Origin: Deltaproteobacteria bacterium | Lineage (GTDB): Bacteria; Desulfobacterota; GWC2-55-46 | NCBI GenBank assembly: GCA_015075075.1 | Contig: JABTVA010000003.1 | Location: 157,687-221,686 of the forward strand | Reading direction: 5' to 3' | DNA length: 64,000 nucleotides | In this document: positions 52,927 through 63,963 of the stretch, piece by piece | How positions within the stretch are numbered: position 1 is the first letter of the stretch | Layout: each line of letters opens with the position of its first letter | Notes under the pieces: model-generated | The model's input: only the letters and a program-made list of their open reading frames with translations | What the model was told of the DNA's origin: nothing | Database searches by the model: none | Made by a program: the position numbers and the translations under genes

Positions 52927-53057
52927 GCAACCTCTAAAATTGATCTTTCACGGACTCTAGTCAGGCCTGAATAAAATGCTCATATTCTTATTTATGCTCC
53001 GCTTTTTATTCCCGGCCCTCCTTGATTGCGTGAAAATTCTAATTTTTAGAGATTGGC
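52927..53057 (-). repeat. Repeat family C, copy 3
   Basis: GCAACCTCTAAAATTGATC at the left and AATTTTTAGAGATTGGC at the right, with GAATAAAATGC and TTTTTATTCCCGGC inside: family C in reverse, more diverged. The 52,886-53,273 gap otherwise shows AT-rich sequence and a terminator. Confidence 0.75.
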
Positions 53058-53216
53058 ATATTATATCTTACCTGGGTCCTTTATTCCACAAAAACAGGCA
53101 CTTACGTTTTCGGGAATTTGGAGCAAATGAGGATACACAAATAAGCCTGAAAAGTCAATGAAAAGCAAGAGGGAAGAGAGGGGAGATAAACTGCGGCAGG
53201 GCGCGCCGCGCGCAAT

Positions 53217-53248
53217 AAAAAGGCCTCCCTTTTGAGGGGGAGGCCTTT
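53217..53248 (-). terminator. Rho-independent terminator of the cytochrome-MCP operon
   Basis: On the minus strand AAAGGCCTCCC pairs with GGGAGGCCTTT, followed by TTTT, 26 nt after the MCP stop codon. Confidence 0.85.
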
Positions 53249-53273
53249 GGCAAGCATCGATTTCGGATACCTC

Positions 53274-55153
53274 TTATTTCACGAGGGCGAGCTTTCTTTT
53301 CCGCTCTACCGGCCTCTCCTGGACGGAAGGCGCCTCGGCCCTGTCGCCGTGGGCGGTCTTGAAGAGCGATATCATCTCCTTGAGCCTTGCCGAGAGCTTC
53401 GCGAGGTCCACCGCGGCGTCGGCCACGTGCCCCACGTCGTCCGCCCTGCTCTTCGCGACCTCGGCGACGGCCTCGATGTCGCGGCTTATCTGGCCGGCGG
53501 CTGTGGACTGCTGCTCCGAGGCGGTCGCTATCTGCTGGACCATCACCGAGACCTGCTCGACCTGGAGGAGTATCTCGTCAAGCGCGATCCCGGCTTCCTT
53601 GGCGTAGCCCGACGCTTCCTCGACTGCCTTGACCTCCTTGTCGGTGCTCTCTATGGCCTTCTTCGTGTCCTCCTGAATGGCCTTTATCATGACGCTTATT
53701 TCCTTGGTGGCAAGGGTCGTCCTCTCGGCGAGCTTCTTCACTTCGTCCGCGACCACGGCAAAGCCCCTGCCCTGCTCGCCCGCCCTTGCGGCCTCGATCG
53801 CAGCGTTCAGCGCGAGGAGGTTCGTCTGGTCGGCGATGTCGTTTATGACGCCCACTATCTTCCCTATCTCGGCGGAGCGGCTGCCGAGCTTGGATATGGT
53901 CTCCGAGGACTCGTTCACTATCGGCACTATGGAGCTCATGCCGTTTATGGAATGGGCCACAATGTCCGCGCCCATCCTCGCGGCGCTGCTGGCCTTCTTC
54001 GCTGCCTCGGCTGCGCCGTGCGTATTGCCCGCGACCTCGTTTATGGTGGCTGAGAGCTCTTCGGATGCGGTAGCGACCTGCGCGGTCTTGGCCTTCTGTG
54101 CGTCCGTGCCGTTCACTATCTGGGTCGACGAGGTCGAGAGCTCCTCGGAGGTGACCGCCATCTTGACAGTCGCGTCCTGTATCTCGCCGATCATGCCGTT
54201 GAACCTGTCGACGAACGAGTTGAAGCCGCGGGCGAGCTTGCCCATCTCGTCCTCGCTCTCTACCTTGAGCTTGGTGGAAAAGTCGCCGCCGGATATCCTG
54301 TTGAACCCGGCAAGGAGCGACCTCACGTTCCTTATGACGAAAACGGACATGAAGAACGAGAGTATGCCGAGTATTATCGCGAGCCTCACTGCGCCGACCC
54401 CGGCGGTCTTCAGGTTATTGGCGACTATGTCCTTCTGTATGTCGGCTATCGAGAACTCCATGCTTATCGCGCCGAGGACGTCGCCCTCCTGGCCATCTTG
54501 CGGCAGCCGCTCGTGGATGAGCAGCTCTTCTGCGCGATGTACGGGATAAGGACCCTGCCCTTGTCGCCGGCGAAATGGTATATGGGCTTGCCTGTCGCGA
54601 GCACTTCCCTGTCGAGGTCGTCCTTGGGGACCTCCCTTGGGTCGGTCTCGCGGACGATCCTGGCCTTCGTTATCTTCGCCTCGGCGTCGGCAATATAGCC
54701 CTTTATGTCCTCTATCTCCTCTTTTATCTCGGCCCTTTCATCGGGGTCCCTCGCGGCCCTGAGATCGCCCTCGAGGCTTGCGATGTCGTCCTTGTAGGCC
54801 TTGATGGCCTCCATCTCCCTGGGGATGAGCTCCTGCTCGTCTATCATCCTGAAGCCCTCGTCGACCTTTGGGCCCCTTATTATCCTCACGTGCTCGACCC
54901 CGCTTATCTCCTTGGACATGGCGTCGAGCATGGAGAAGCGGATGTCCATCTTGTCCTCGCGCATGAGGGTGTTGAGGGTGGTCCTCACGTTCTCGGCGAA
55001 GACGAAGGTCCACTTCTTGATGTCCTTGTACATTATGTCCTTTTCCTTTTTCGTGCTGAACCACACGTCAAAGGCCGTAAGGACCACAAGGGCGGCGCCG
55101 ATGGTAATCATCACCTTCGCGCCAAGGCTCAAATTCCGGAACTTTTTCTTCAT
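53274..55153 (-). pseudogene. Methyl-accepting chemotaxis protein with Cys-motif periplasmic sensor, one frameshift
   Basis: About 627 codons. TM1 is at residues ~10-30 (VMITIGAALVVLTAFDVWF); a periplasmic sensor follows, then TM2, HAMP ([20 protein letters not shown]) and the signalling domain with the tip [20 protein letters not shown]. The sensor ends with [15 protein letters not shown] then [12 protein letters not shown]; related deltaproteobacterial sensors carry a covalent c-type haem (Cys-x(n)-Cys-His) at this place. The frame slips by one lost G near 54,497, exactly after this Cys motif, so the residue following the second Cys is unsure. Read 14 nt after the c554-type cytochrome. Confidence 0.85.
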
Positions 55154-55167
55154 TGATCTCCCCGGAC

Positions 55168-55734
55168 TCAGTGTTTACCCTCGAGCGGGTAATATTCATG
55201 GAAGGCGCGGTTTTTCTTGAGCGCCTCCTGCACGTTGAAATCATCGCTCCTGAAGGGGTTGTCCTTGTGCTTGTGGCACGCGTTGCAGACCTCGGGGTCG
55301 AGCGAGCCGTAGAGCTGCCCTGCCGCCATCGCCTCCGCCCGGGTGAATTTCGTCGTCTTCTCCTTGTGGATCGCCCTGTATTCGCTTCCGGGGCCGTGGC
55401 ACATCTCGCAGCCCACGCCGGTCATCTTCGGAGTCGAGGACGTATTGGCGAAACCGCCGTCCTTTTCGTATCCGGTGGTATGGCATTTGAGGCATCTGGC
55501 GTCGTTCCCGTAGTCCTTGTCCGGCTCAAGACCCGCGCTCTTCTTCTTTGAGGCTTTCTTCCCCGACTGCAGGAGGTCTACGGCCTTTGAATGCACGCTC
55601 CGTTCCCAGTCGGCGATCTCGGACTTATGGCACTTGCACCCGTCTACCCCCACGTATTTCGGCGCGGTCTCCGCCTCTGATGCCGAAAGAGTCAACACAA
55701 ACGCCGCTGATACCACCATGCCCCAGAACCTCAT
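55168..55734 (-). CDS. Cytochrome c554-type multihaem protein
   Basis: 188 residues with signal peptide (MRFWGMVVSAAFVLTLSASE). Haem motifs: CLKCH, CEMCH and CNACH are standard; the first expected site reads GCKCHKSE, with one residue fewer between the Cys. YVGVDG, EIADWERSVHSKAV and GVGCEMCHGPGSEY match the cytochrome c554 family. It lies between the porin and the MCP and probably carries electrons in the periplasm of the same system. Confidence 0.87.
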   Translation of the reverse strand: MRFWGMVVSAAFVLTLSASEAETAPKYVGVDGCKCHKSEIADWERSVHSKAVDLLQSGKKASKKKSAGLEPDKDYGNDARCLKCHTTGYEKDGGFANTSSTPKMTGVGCEMCHGPGSEYRAIHKEKTTKFTRAEAMAAGQLYGSLDPEVCNACHKHKDNPFRSDDFNVQEALKKNRAFHEYYPLEGKH

Positions 55735-55801
55735 CTGAATCGCGCTCCTTTCAATCCTTGATGATTTTTTGTTTCAGTTCCATTTCCTGCTGCGCCGTAC
55801 T

Positions 55802-57837
55802 TCAGCTGCCGAAACGGTATGTAAGGAACAGTAGCGCCTGATGCGCCTCGTAGTCCTGGACAGGGCCGCTAAGGGTGATGACCGTATTTAGTGCCGTAGA
55901 GCCGGGCTCGACATTGTCTGTCTGCCAGTCGTCGGACCTGTAGTTCTCATATCTGTACCCGGCGCTTAAGCTCAGGTTCCTGTCTACATTGTAGGTGCCT
56001 GTAAGGGCCGCGGAATGGAGCCTCGTGACAAGGTCCGGCATCGGCTGGCGGCCCGGGAGGAAGGTCAGCCTCGCGGTGCTCTGGGAGTATGAATAGTCAG
56101 TCTTGAATACGAGCCTGTTCTCCAGGAAACCGAAATTGACCCCCAGGCCTGCCGTGTCTATGTCCTCGTCGTGGTTTACGGCCCAATCCACGCTGGCGTT
56201 CGTCCTGCCGACCTGGCCCGTGTCTATGCGCTCCCTCGTATAAAAGGCATAAAAGGCGGCCTCCCTGGAGAAAGTCCAGTTCGCGTCAACCGTATAGGTA
56301 TTCCCTTTGCGGACCTGAAGGCCAAGGGCTGAGTTGTCGAAGTCGTCCTGGAAATACGAAAGCGACGCTGAAAAGGCGAGGGCCGCCGAAGGCAGGTAGG
56401 CAGCGCTCGCGCTCACCTTTGTCCTGTCGCGGTCGGCAAGGTCGATCTGGAGGACGGTATCACCCTCCTCGGCCCTTCTTTCGGAATAGGCCACGTTCAG
56501 GCCGAGCGACAGGTTACCGAAATACCCGCTCTGCACCCCTGCCTTCAGGGTATTCTCCTTAGTCTTCTCCGCGTCGCGGTGTGACCTCTTGACGACCTCT
56601 TTTTCGTACCCGGCCCTAAAGGTGGTCGCGCCGGAGAGGAAGTAAGAGCCGTCGAGGCTAAGTGTATTGGAAGAATGGTCGAACGGCTCGCTAGTCGGCT
56701 CAGTTGCCGAGGTCACGGTCGTGCTGTCATTCACCAGGTAAAAGAAATCCTCCTCTGGCATCCTATTGTCAGTCGAGTAATGCCTGTATCTCAAGTTTAG
56801 ACCGAGCCTTGGCGCCGGCCTGGTTGCAGCATTGAAGACCACGGTCCTGGTTCTTATCTCTGCCTGAGCGCTTTCCCTCGGAGGGGGGCTGACTGAATTG
56901 ACCGAAAACGGCAACAGCTTTTCATCCTGCTCCATCACCCCGTACTCGGCGAGGAAGTTGACCTCGTTGGATGAACGAAGGGCCGTGCTGCCCGAAAAGC
57001 TGAACTGGTGCCTTGTCCGGGAAGGGATATCCTGCAGAATCGATATTTGTCGAATGGGTCGCGGTAGCATGGGAATAGACGTTTTCCCACGTAATTGACT
57101 CTATGCTGGCTTTCGAAGAGCGACAGAAGATAGTCAACCTGACATATGCGAATTTTCCTTATGCCAACCAGCCCGGCCCTCAATTCGTCAACCCTGTAGT
57201 CGACCGGCTCCGGGAGGATAATGGATTTAGCGGCATTACCGCCACCACCTGCTGTGCCGACCGTGCCGCCGATGGACTTCAGGCCTTCCTTATCCTCCCT
57301 CGAAACCGCAAGCGAATAGCCGAAGCCGCTCCTGAGCCTCTCGGAGAAGCCCAGTGCCGCCTTTTTTCTCTTGAGCTCAAGCCTTACATCCTTCAGGTTC
57401 TCTTCCAGGTTGGTCATGGCAGTCGTTGTAGCGCCCCTGCCGAACGTCGCTGGCAGCGTCAGGTTCGAGCTCCCCGCGCCTTCGAATAACGTCCTGCTGT
57501 TATTGGATATGAGCCTGGGCGTCTGGCTGAACGATATGAACGAATCGAACCTCCCGAACTGCCCGCCCCTCAAGAAGAGCTCCCTGTTGTCGAGCCCGAT
57601 GTCCCTGGCCGCTAACTCGAGATAATATGGCCCGCTGTAGCGCCCGATATTCGCGCTCCCCAGGAGATATGCGCCGTCCTTTGTAAGCCCGGTGTACTCC
57701 CCGAATTTGTAGGATTCGTTGTCGATATCGAGCAGGCCGACCCCTATCGAAGCCGACCCGGCAAGCTCGGCCCCGCTTGAATCGGCAGGGGCCGCGAGCA
57801 GGGCGGCGACTGCGGCGATATAAAGTAATCTTTTCAT
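55802..57837 (-). pseudogene. MtrB/PioB-family outer-membrane porin, frameshifted in the middle
   Basis: From the ATG at 57,837: signal peptide MKRLLYIAAVAALLAAPA, then FGEYTGLTKDGAYLLGSANI, LELAARDIGLDNRELFLRGG and FDSFISFSQTPRLISNN, the MtrB/PioB signature. Between ~57,160 and ~57,000 the frame changes at least twice (LLSLFES, then ITWENVYSHATATHSTNID, then HQFSFSGSTALRSSNEV), and it is clean again to the C-terminal LLFLTYRFGS. MtrB-type barrels sheath a decahaem cytochrome and pass electrons across the outer membrane. The MtrA-like partner is directly upstream. The breaks fit the small-loss pattern seen elsewhere. Confidence 0.85.
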
Positions 57838-57862
57838 CTCAGGCCGTTTCCTCCAGCTTCGG

Positions 57863-58759
57863 TTACCTCTGGAACCTGCGCCCAGAGGGATGGTTTGAGC
57901 CGTGCACCTGGCTATGGCAGTTCAGGCACCCTTTCCCGGCAAGCTGCATTGTAGTGCTAGGAGTCCCGGGCACAGGAAGATTGGCACCGTCATATCTATT
58001 CCTTGGATGGCTGCCCAGAGTAGTGTGGCACGACTGACACAGATACGGGACCTTGACTTTAAGCAGACTCTCGTAATTCGAGCCGTGCGGGTCGTGGCAG
58101 TTCGCGCAGTTCTCTCTTGCCGGCGGGTGCTCCCATACAAGGGGCCCCCTCTTTTCCTGGTGGCAGGCATAGCAGTTCTCGTTCACGGACGCCTGCCTCA
58201 AGGCGCTCGGTCCAGGGCCGCCGTGTGGGTTGTGGCAGTTATTGCAGGTCATCTTCCCTTCCCGGAGCGGCATATGGGAAGTCCTCTGGAGCTGCGCCCT
58301 CCTCTCCTGGTGGCAGGAGAAACATACTTCCATCGCGGGCCTCGCCTCCTCGGCGTGTATCTTGTGGCAGGACGCGCACCTCATGCCCGAGAGCTCGTGC
58401 CGGCTCCCTTTCCAGAAGCCCCTTTCGCCGTTCTCGTGGCAGGCGAGGCACCTTGCGTTCGCCTCGGTCGGAAGGCCCTTTTCGGACCTGAAGTTCTGTA
58501 TCCTCAGGTCAAGGTCCTCCCTGTCCACGGCGTCTATATGCCCGGCGCCGGGGCCGTGGCAGGCCTCGCAACCCCTGGCCTGGAGCTCGCCGTTGGGGGC
58601 CGAGGTAAATACCCTGCCGTGCCTGTCCTTCGCGTATTCCGCCCTTATCTCCTTGTGGCAGGCGTAACATTCCCTTTCCCCGACATATCCGCCGTTGTCA
58701 GCGGCGTATGCCGGGGATATGGCGAGAAATAGGATGACGACATAGAGCAACCTGAGCAT
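57863..58759 (-). CDS. DmsE/MtrA-family decahaem c-type cytochrome
   Basis: 298 residues from the ATG at 58,759 (MLRLLYVVILFLAISPAYA signal peptide; GGGGGGAAG before it). Ten CxxCH sites in order: CYACH, CEACH, CLACH, CASCH, CFSCH, CNNCH, CYACH, CANCH, CQSCH and CLNCH. Spacing and motifs such as CHGPGAGHI, CNNCHNPHGG and CANCHDPHGSN match the MtrA/DmsE/PioA family. It should sit inside the porin encoded next and move electrons between periplasm and cell exterior. Direction (reduction of external acceptors or oxidation of donors such as Fe(II)) cannot be told. Confidence 0.95.
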   Translation of the reverse strand: MLRLLYVVILFLAISPAYAADNGGYVGERECYACHKEIRAEYAKDRHGRVFTSAPNGELQARGCEACHGPGAGHIDAVDREDLDLRIQNFRSEKGLPTEANARCLACHENGERGFWKGSRHELSGMRCASCHKIHAEEARPAMEVCFSCHQERRAQLQRTSHMPLREGKMTCNNCHNPHGGPGPSALRQASVNENCYACHQEKRGPLVWEHPPARENCANCHDPHGSNYESLLKVKVPYLCQSCHTTLGSHPRNRYDGANLPVPGTPSTTMQLAGKGCLNCHSQVHGSNHPSGRRFQR

Positions 58760-58851
58760 GACTTCCCCCCGAGCCTGTTTCTTTCCTTGTTTATCGTCCG
58801 GCGGCCTGGAAACTTTATTCTTTTTCATGATCAGGCGCATTTTCCCCTGAT

Positions 58852-58880
58852 TTGACAATCAGATAACATATGTTTAAATC
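58852..58880 (+). promoter_or_regulatory. Likely promoter of the DUF2267 gene
   Basis: TTGACA (58,852-58,857), 17-bp spacer and TAAATC (58,875-58,880), 52 nt upstream of the start. It lies in the divergent region shared with the cytochrome operon. Confidence 0.5.
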
Positions 58881-58931
58881 GAATTAGAAGCGTTATTTAT
58901 TCCTCCAATCCTCATTCAAGGAGAGGGCTTT

Positions 58932-59312
58932 ATGGAGTACGCACGGTTCATAGACGAGGTAAAAAAAATCGACTTCATAGGAAGCGAGGAACGGGCCGAC
59001 TCCCTCGTCAAGGGGGTCCTCGGCATTCTCGCAAGCTCGGTTGACGAAGACACTGCGCGCAAATTCACCGAAAGGCTCCCGGAGCCTCTTACGTTCGAAA
59101 AGCTCCGGGGCCATCAGGCGAGGCCGGTTGAAATAACCATAGAGGAGTTCTTTTCCGAGATAGGCGCGCAGTTCAAGATTAGCCCCGACGAGGCGAAGGC
59201 CGCCGTGGACGCCGTCTTCCACCTTGTAAAAGAGGCGGTGGGGGCCCATACGCTATCGGAAGTTGAATACTCCATGCCTCCGGACGTGGCCGAGGAACTC
59301 GAGGCGGCCTGA
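58932..59312 (+). CDS. DUF2267 family protein
   Basis: 126 residues, helical and acidic. FIDEVKKIDFIGSEERADSL, VLGILASSVDEDTARKFTER and EEFFSEIGAQFKISPDEAKA repeat the DUF2267 pattern of two helical halves. Function unknown. RBS AAGGAGAG. Divergent from the electron-conduit operon. Confidence 0.8.
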   Translation: MEYARFIDEVKKIDFIGSEERADSLVKGVLGILASSVDEDTARKFTERLPEPLTFEKLRGHQARPVEITIEEFFSEIGAQFKISPDEAKAAVDAVFHLVKEAVGAHTLSEVEYSMPPDVAEELEAA

Positions 59313-59345
59313 GCGCCGCATAGGGCTTTTTTCACGGACACGGCC

Positions 59346-59597
59346 ATGAAACGCGCCCGCTTCGCCTTTCAATGTCTTTTCGCTGGGGAGCACATCGAGG
59401 GCCGCGTCAAGGCGGTGTTTTCGAGAGACGAGAACACGAGGAAGCTTTCGAAGGACTCGATGGACCTAAACCTCTTCATATGCGACGGGAGCGTCTTCGT
59501 TACCGGCGGCGCCGTTAACCCGAGCCTTACGATAGAGGCGCTCGCAACGAGGACCGCGGAGCACATACTGGAATACGGCGGCGCAAAGGCCGCCTGA
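59346..59597 (+). CDS. Small conserved-looking protein of unknown function
   Basis: 83 residues, [20 protein letters not shown] then [20 protein letters not shown] and [19 protein letters not shown]. No family recognised; codon use matches its neighbours and the frame lies between two real genes with normal spacing, so it is probably coding. Read 33 nt after the DUF2267 gene. Confidence 0.5.
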   Translation: MKRARFAFQCLFAGEHIEGRVKAVFSRDENTRKLSKDSMDLNLFICDGSVFVTGGAVNPSLTIEALATRTAEHILEYGGAKAA

Positions 59598-59606
59598 AAA
59601 AGGGCC

Positions 59607-60806
59607 TTACCTCTCTATCGAGGTTATCCTCGAGCCGTCCTCGAGCGCTCCGTCCGGATGCGCCACCACCTCCTCGCCTTCCGAGAGGCCTGAGAGCACC
59701 TCTGCCGTGAAGCCGTTCCTGTGGCCTATGGAGATTATCCTCTCCCTGGCCCTTCCGTTATCCGCCACGAAGACCGCGTCCCGGTCCCCGGACCTGAAAA
59801 GGGCGCTTACGGGGACCTTGAGGACGCTCTCGTCCTCCCAGACCACGAACCTCGTCTCGACCCTGTAGCCGTCCCCGAGCCTGTGCCAGGTCTCGGCAGG
59901 GGAGATAATATCCACGGTCACGAAGACCCTCTGCTCCTCGACGCCGAGGCTCGATACCTTCGTGAATGCCGAGGGCTCGACAATCCTGACGCTCCCGTCG
60001 AGCGGGACTCCGCCTCCCCACCTTTCTATGATGACAGGGGTGCCGGGGCGAAGTAGCACCGCGTCCGACGAGAGCACCTCAGCGCGTATCTCGAGGGCTC
60101 CTGTGTTGCCGATGTCGATAAGCGGCTCCCCTGCCCGCACGGCCCCTTCGCTCTCGCGGTGGAGCCTCAAAACCCGCCCTGCGATCGGGCTCGTGACGAT
60201 GACAGTCCCCCGGCCGTCGGTTTCAGCCCCTTCTCCAGCAGGAATGAGCGCGGCCCGCGCCCTCTGGAGCTCCGAGCGCGCGGCGTTCACGTTTGCCTCA
60301 GCCGAGTTAAGGACCGCCTCGGCCTGCCTGGCCGCGGCCTCGACCCGGTCCATCTCGCTCCTCGGGACGTGCCCGCCGCTAAAGAGCTCCCTGGTCCTCG
60401 TAAGCGTTTCCCCGGCGTATTCGGCCTCGGCGCGCCTCGCTTCAGCCACGTCCCTTGCGGCGCGTAACGACGCCTCGGCTGCGGAGACCGCCGCCTCGGA
60501 AGCCGCTCTTGTCCTCGGGTCGAGCGGCTCGGTCCTCAATGGCTCGATTGCCGCGAGCGTTTCCCCTTCGGCCACGAGCGCGCCGCCCCTCAGCCCTATG
60601 CGCCTCATATGGCCGGTTACGGGGGCCGATACGACGAACCTGTCGGTCACGATCGCCCTGCCTTCCTCGCTCACCGCAACCGACATGGGGCCGCGCTCTA
60701 CTCGCGCCGTCTCGACCCTTGCGGGCCCTGGCATGAGACCGTATGCGACGGCCAGGACGACGAGGACTGTTCCCGTTGCTACCAATATCTTCTTTCTTCT
60801 ATCCAT
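59607..60806 (-). CDS. HlyD/RND-type membrane fusion protein of an ABC exporter
   Basis: 399 residues. N-terminal anchor (ILVATGTVLVVLAVAYGLMP), lipoyl half-motifs (FVVSAPVTGHMRRIGLRGGA and IVTSPIAGRVLRLHRESEGA), a long Ala/Glu/Arg coiled coil (~100-190), a beta-barrel and a C-terminal membrane-proximal domain. It bridges inner and outer membrane components. Last gene of the ATPase-permease-fusion protein operon, 3 nt after the permease. Confidence 0.92.
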   Translation of the reverse strand: MDRRKKILVATGTVLVVLAVAYGLMPGPARVETARVERGPMSVAVSEEGRAIVTDRFVVSAPVTGHMRRIGLRGGALVAEGETLAAIEPLRTEPLDPRTRAASEAAVSAAEASLRAARDVAEARRAEAEYAGETLTRTRELFSGGHVPRSEMDRVEAAARQAEAVLNSAEANVNAARSELQRARAALIPAGEGAETDGRGTVIVTSPIAGRVLRLHRESEGAVRAGEPLIDIGNTGALEIRAEVLSSDAVLLRPGTPVIIERWGGGVPLDGSVRIVEPSAFTKVSSLGVEEQRVFVTVDIISPAETWHRLGDGYRVETRFVVWEDESVLKVPVSALFRSGDRDAVFVADNGRARERIISIGHRNGFTAEVLSGLSEGEEVVAHPDGALEDGSRITSIER

Positions 60807-60809
60807 CCT

Positions 60810-63173
60810 TTATTCCCTTGCCTTCAGGACTTCTACCAGGTCCAGCCTGTCGAGCCTCCTCCTGACTATGAGGCCCGAGACCGCGGCGGAGCCGAGGACC
60901 ACCGCCGCCGACATGGCGTAAGTCGACGGGTCTATCACGAGGGGGAGGCGGAAGAGGTCGGAGCCAAGCTCGTTGACCATGTACGCCGCTATCCCCCTCC
61001 CGAAAAGGAACCCGAGCGGCACCGAGGCGAGCGTAAGGACCGCAAGCTCGCCGAGTAGAATATATGATATCTCCCCCCTGGTATACCCTAAAACCCGGAG
61101 GCTCGCAAGCTCCCTGCTCCTTTCCGAGAGCGCGATACGGGCGGTATTGTAGACCACGCCGAAAGCTATCGTCGCCGCCAGCAGGGTCGCGATGAACGTG
61201 AAAAAGAGGAAGATCTCCGCCTGCGTCTCGTAAAAGTTCCTTATATCGTCGGTCCTCACCGCCGTGCCCGCGACCCTGGGCATGCCCGAAAGCTCGCCGT
61301 ATATCGCCGGGAGGCGCGCCCTGTCTATCACGAGGTTCGCCCCGGTCACAGCGCTACCCTCGCCCGCGAGCCTGTTGAGCTCATCTATGTCCATATAGGC
61401 CGAGACGCCGATGTATTGCTTGACGAGCATCGCTACAGGCACCTCCACGACCGGCTTCGCGCCCTCAAGGACCTCGATTGTCACGAGGTCGCCGGGCCCG
61501 GCCTTGAGGATGCTCCCCAGGTGGTCCGTAAGAACGAGCCCCCGGGGCGGTACTTCTATCGGATTGAGGTCTGTATCAAGCAGGTCCTGGAGGCGGTTTT
61601 CAGTCGACACCCCCTGCACCGCGGTCCTGTAGCTCCTGTGCCTGAACCTTAGCGTTGCCGGGACCGACCTCGCCGGCTCGGCCCTGTAGACCCCCTCGAC
61701 CCCTTCGAGGTCGTAAAGCGCCTTCCATGAGACCGGGCCCGTGAAGGTCACCCTCATGTCCTCTTTCTGGGCGAGCCTGAACTGCACGTCGATAAGGAAG
61801 TCGATTGCGTCGTTGAAGAAGATGCCGGCGATGAGTATGGCTCCGGCGAGAGAAATGCCTGTTATTGAAAGGAGGGACTTTATCGGCCTCCTCTCTATGT
61901 TCCTGATTATCATTCTCGACGGCTGCGAGAGCACGCGGCCGTACCCGAGGGTGTCGAGGAGCGTCTGCCTGTACCTTGCCGGAGGCTCGGGCCGCAAGGC
62001 CTCGGCGGGCGGGAGCGCGGCCGCCCTGTAGACCGCGAATATCGTCCCGGCAAGGGCCGCGCCGCCGGTTATGGCAAAAGCGGTGATGACGACCCCTGGC
62101 CTGAGGTCGTAAAGGAGGTACGGGAACCTGTAAAAGCCCATGTAGAGCTCCGAAAGCCTTGTGCCGAGCCAAACGCCGACCGCGAGCCCTGCCGCTGAGC
62201 CCGCAAGGACGATAAGGAAGATGAGCTGCACGTAATGGAGGCCTATCGCGAAGTTGCCGTACCCGAAGGCCTTGAGCGCGGCTATCTGCTCGCGCTGAGT
62301 GCTCACTGTGCGGCTTATGACGACGTTAAGGAGGAACGCGGCCACCCCTATGAATATGGCCGGGAATATGGTAGCGCTCCGTTCGAGCTGGTTGAACTCC
62401 TCTGTAAGGTACCTGTGCGAGACCTGGTCCTCGCGCGTGGTCGCGCCGAGCGCGCCGTACCGGGCGAGCAGCTCGTCTAATCCTGCTATCACCCGGGAGG
62501 GGTCAGCCCCTGAAGTTAACGAGGCCACGACGTCGTTGAACGCGCCCTCCATGTCATAGGCCGCCTCTACCGCGTCCCTTGACATCCAGACTATCGCGTA
62601 CCGCTTGAAATCCGGGCTCAAGGCGCCGGGCCTTACCTGCAGTATGAATTCCGGCGAGAGCGCGATCCCCGAAATGCTCAGCTCCTTCATCCGGCCCTCG
62701 ATGACGGCTTTTACCGTATCTCCGACGCCCAGTCCGTGCGCCTCGGCAAAGGCCTCGCTCAAGACCGCCTCGTCGTCCCTGTCCGGGTCCGGGAGCCTCC
62801 CCTGCCTGAGATACAGCCTGTTGAGGTGCGCGGGCCGCTCCGGCGGAAGCGAGACGAGCATGGCCGATACAGGCTCCCCGAACCCGCTTACCTCAAGCCT
62901 TACGTCGGCAACGACCCTGGTCTCGACCAGCTCGACCCCCGGGACCTCCTCTATCCTCTCCTTGAGGCCCTCGGGTGCGCGCTTAAGCCTCGAGAAGACC
63001 TCGGCAAAGCCGTATTCCCTGTAGAACGAGTCCCTCATGAGCTTCAGGGAATCCATCGTGCTCACGAGAAGGATGAAGGTAGCCACCCCGCTCGCAATGA
63101 CCAGGGCAATGGCAAGGGCCTGCCCCCTCATGAGCCAGAGGTCCCTTATGAGCTTTCTATCAAGCGCCTTCAT
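60810..63173 (-). CDS. ABC transporter permease (FtsX/MacB type, duplicated)
   Basis: 787 residues. Two FtsX-like units: N-terminal membrane segment LAIALVIASGVATFILLV, a large periplasmic domain, a three-helix core (IFIGVAAFLLNVVISRTVST, VQLIFLIVLAGSAAGLAVGV, VITAFAITGGAALAGTIFAV), then a second copy from ~430 (SLLSITGISLAGAILIAGIF) to the C-terminal helices and VEVLKARE. The eight-helix plan is that of large DevC/MacB-like exporters. The start is 1 nt after the ATPase stop. Confidence 0.93.
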   Translation of the reverse strand: MKALDRKLIRDLWLMRGQALAIALVIASGVATFILLVSTMDSLKLMRDSFYREYGFAEVFSRLKRAPEGLKERIEEVPGVELVETRVVADVRLEVSGFGEPVSAMLVSLPPERPAHLNRLYLRQGRLPDPDRDDEAVLSEAFAEAHGLGVGDTVKAVIEGRMKELSISGIALSPEFILQVRPGALSPDFKRYAIVWMSRDAVEAAYDMEGAFNDVVASLTSGADPSRVIAGLDELLARYGALGATTREDQVSHRYLTEEFNQLERSATIFPAIFIGVAAFLLNVVISRTVSTQREQIAALKAFGYGNFAIGLHYVQLIFLIVLAGSAAGLAVGVWLGTRLSELYMGFYRFPYLLYDLRPGVVITAFAITGGAALAGTIFAVYRAAALPPAEALRPEPPARYRQTLLDTLGYGRVLSQPSRMIIRNIERRPIKSLLSITGISLAGAILIAGIFFNDAIDFLIDVQFRLAQKEDMRVTFTGPVSWKALYDLEGVEGVYRAEPARSVPATLRFRHRSYRTAVQGVSTENRLQDLLDTDLNPIEVPPRGLVLTDHLGSILKAGPGDLVTIEVLEGAKPVVEVPVAMLVKQYIGVSAYMDIDELNRLAGEGSAVTGANLVIDRARLPAIYGELSGMPRVAGTAVRTDDIRNFYETQAEIFLFFTFIATLLAATIAFGVVYNTARIALSERSRELASLRVLGYTRGEISYILLGELAVLTLASVPLGFLFGRGIAAYMVNELGSDLFRLPLVIDPSTYAMSAAVVLGSAAVSGLIVRRRLDRLDLVEVLKARE

Positions 63174-63174
63174 G

Positions 63175-63936
<762 letters not shown>

Positions 63937-63963
63937 GCGCGGGATCCTACCCCTGCCGCGTCG

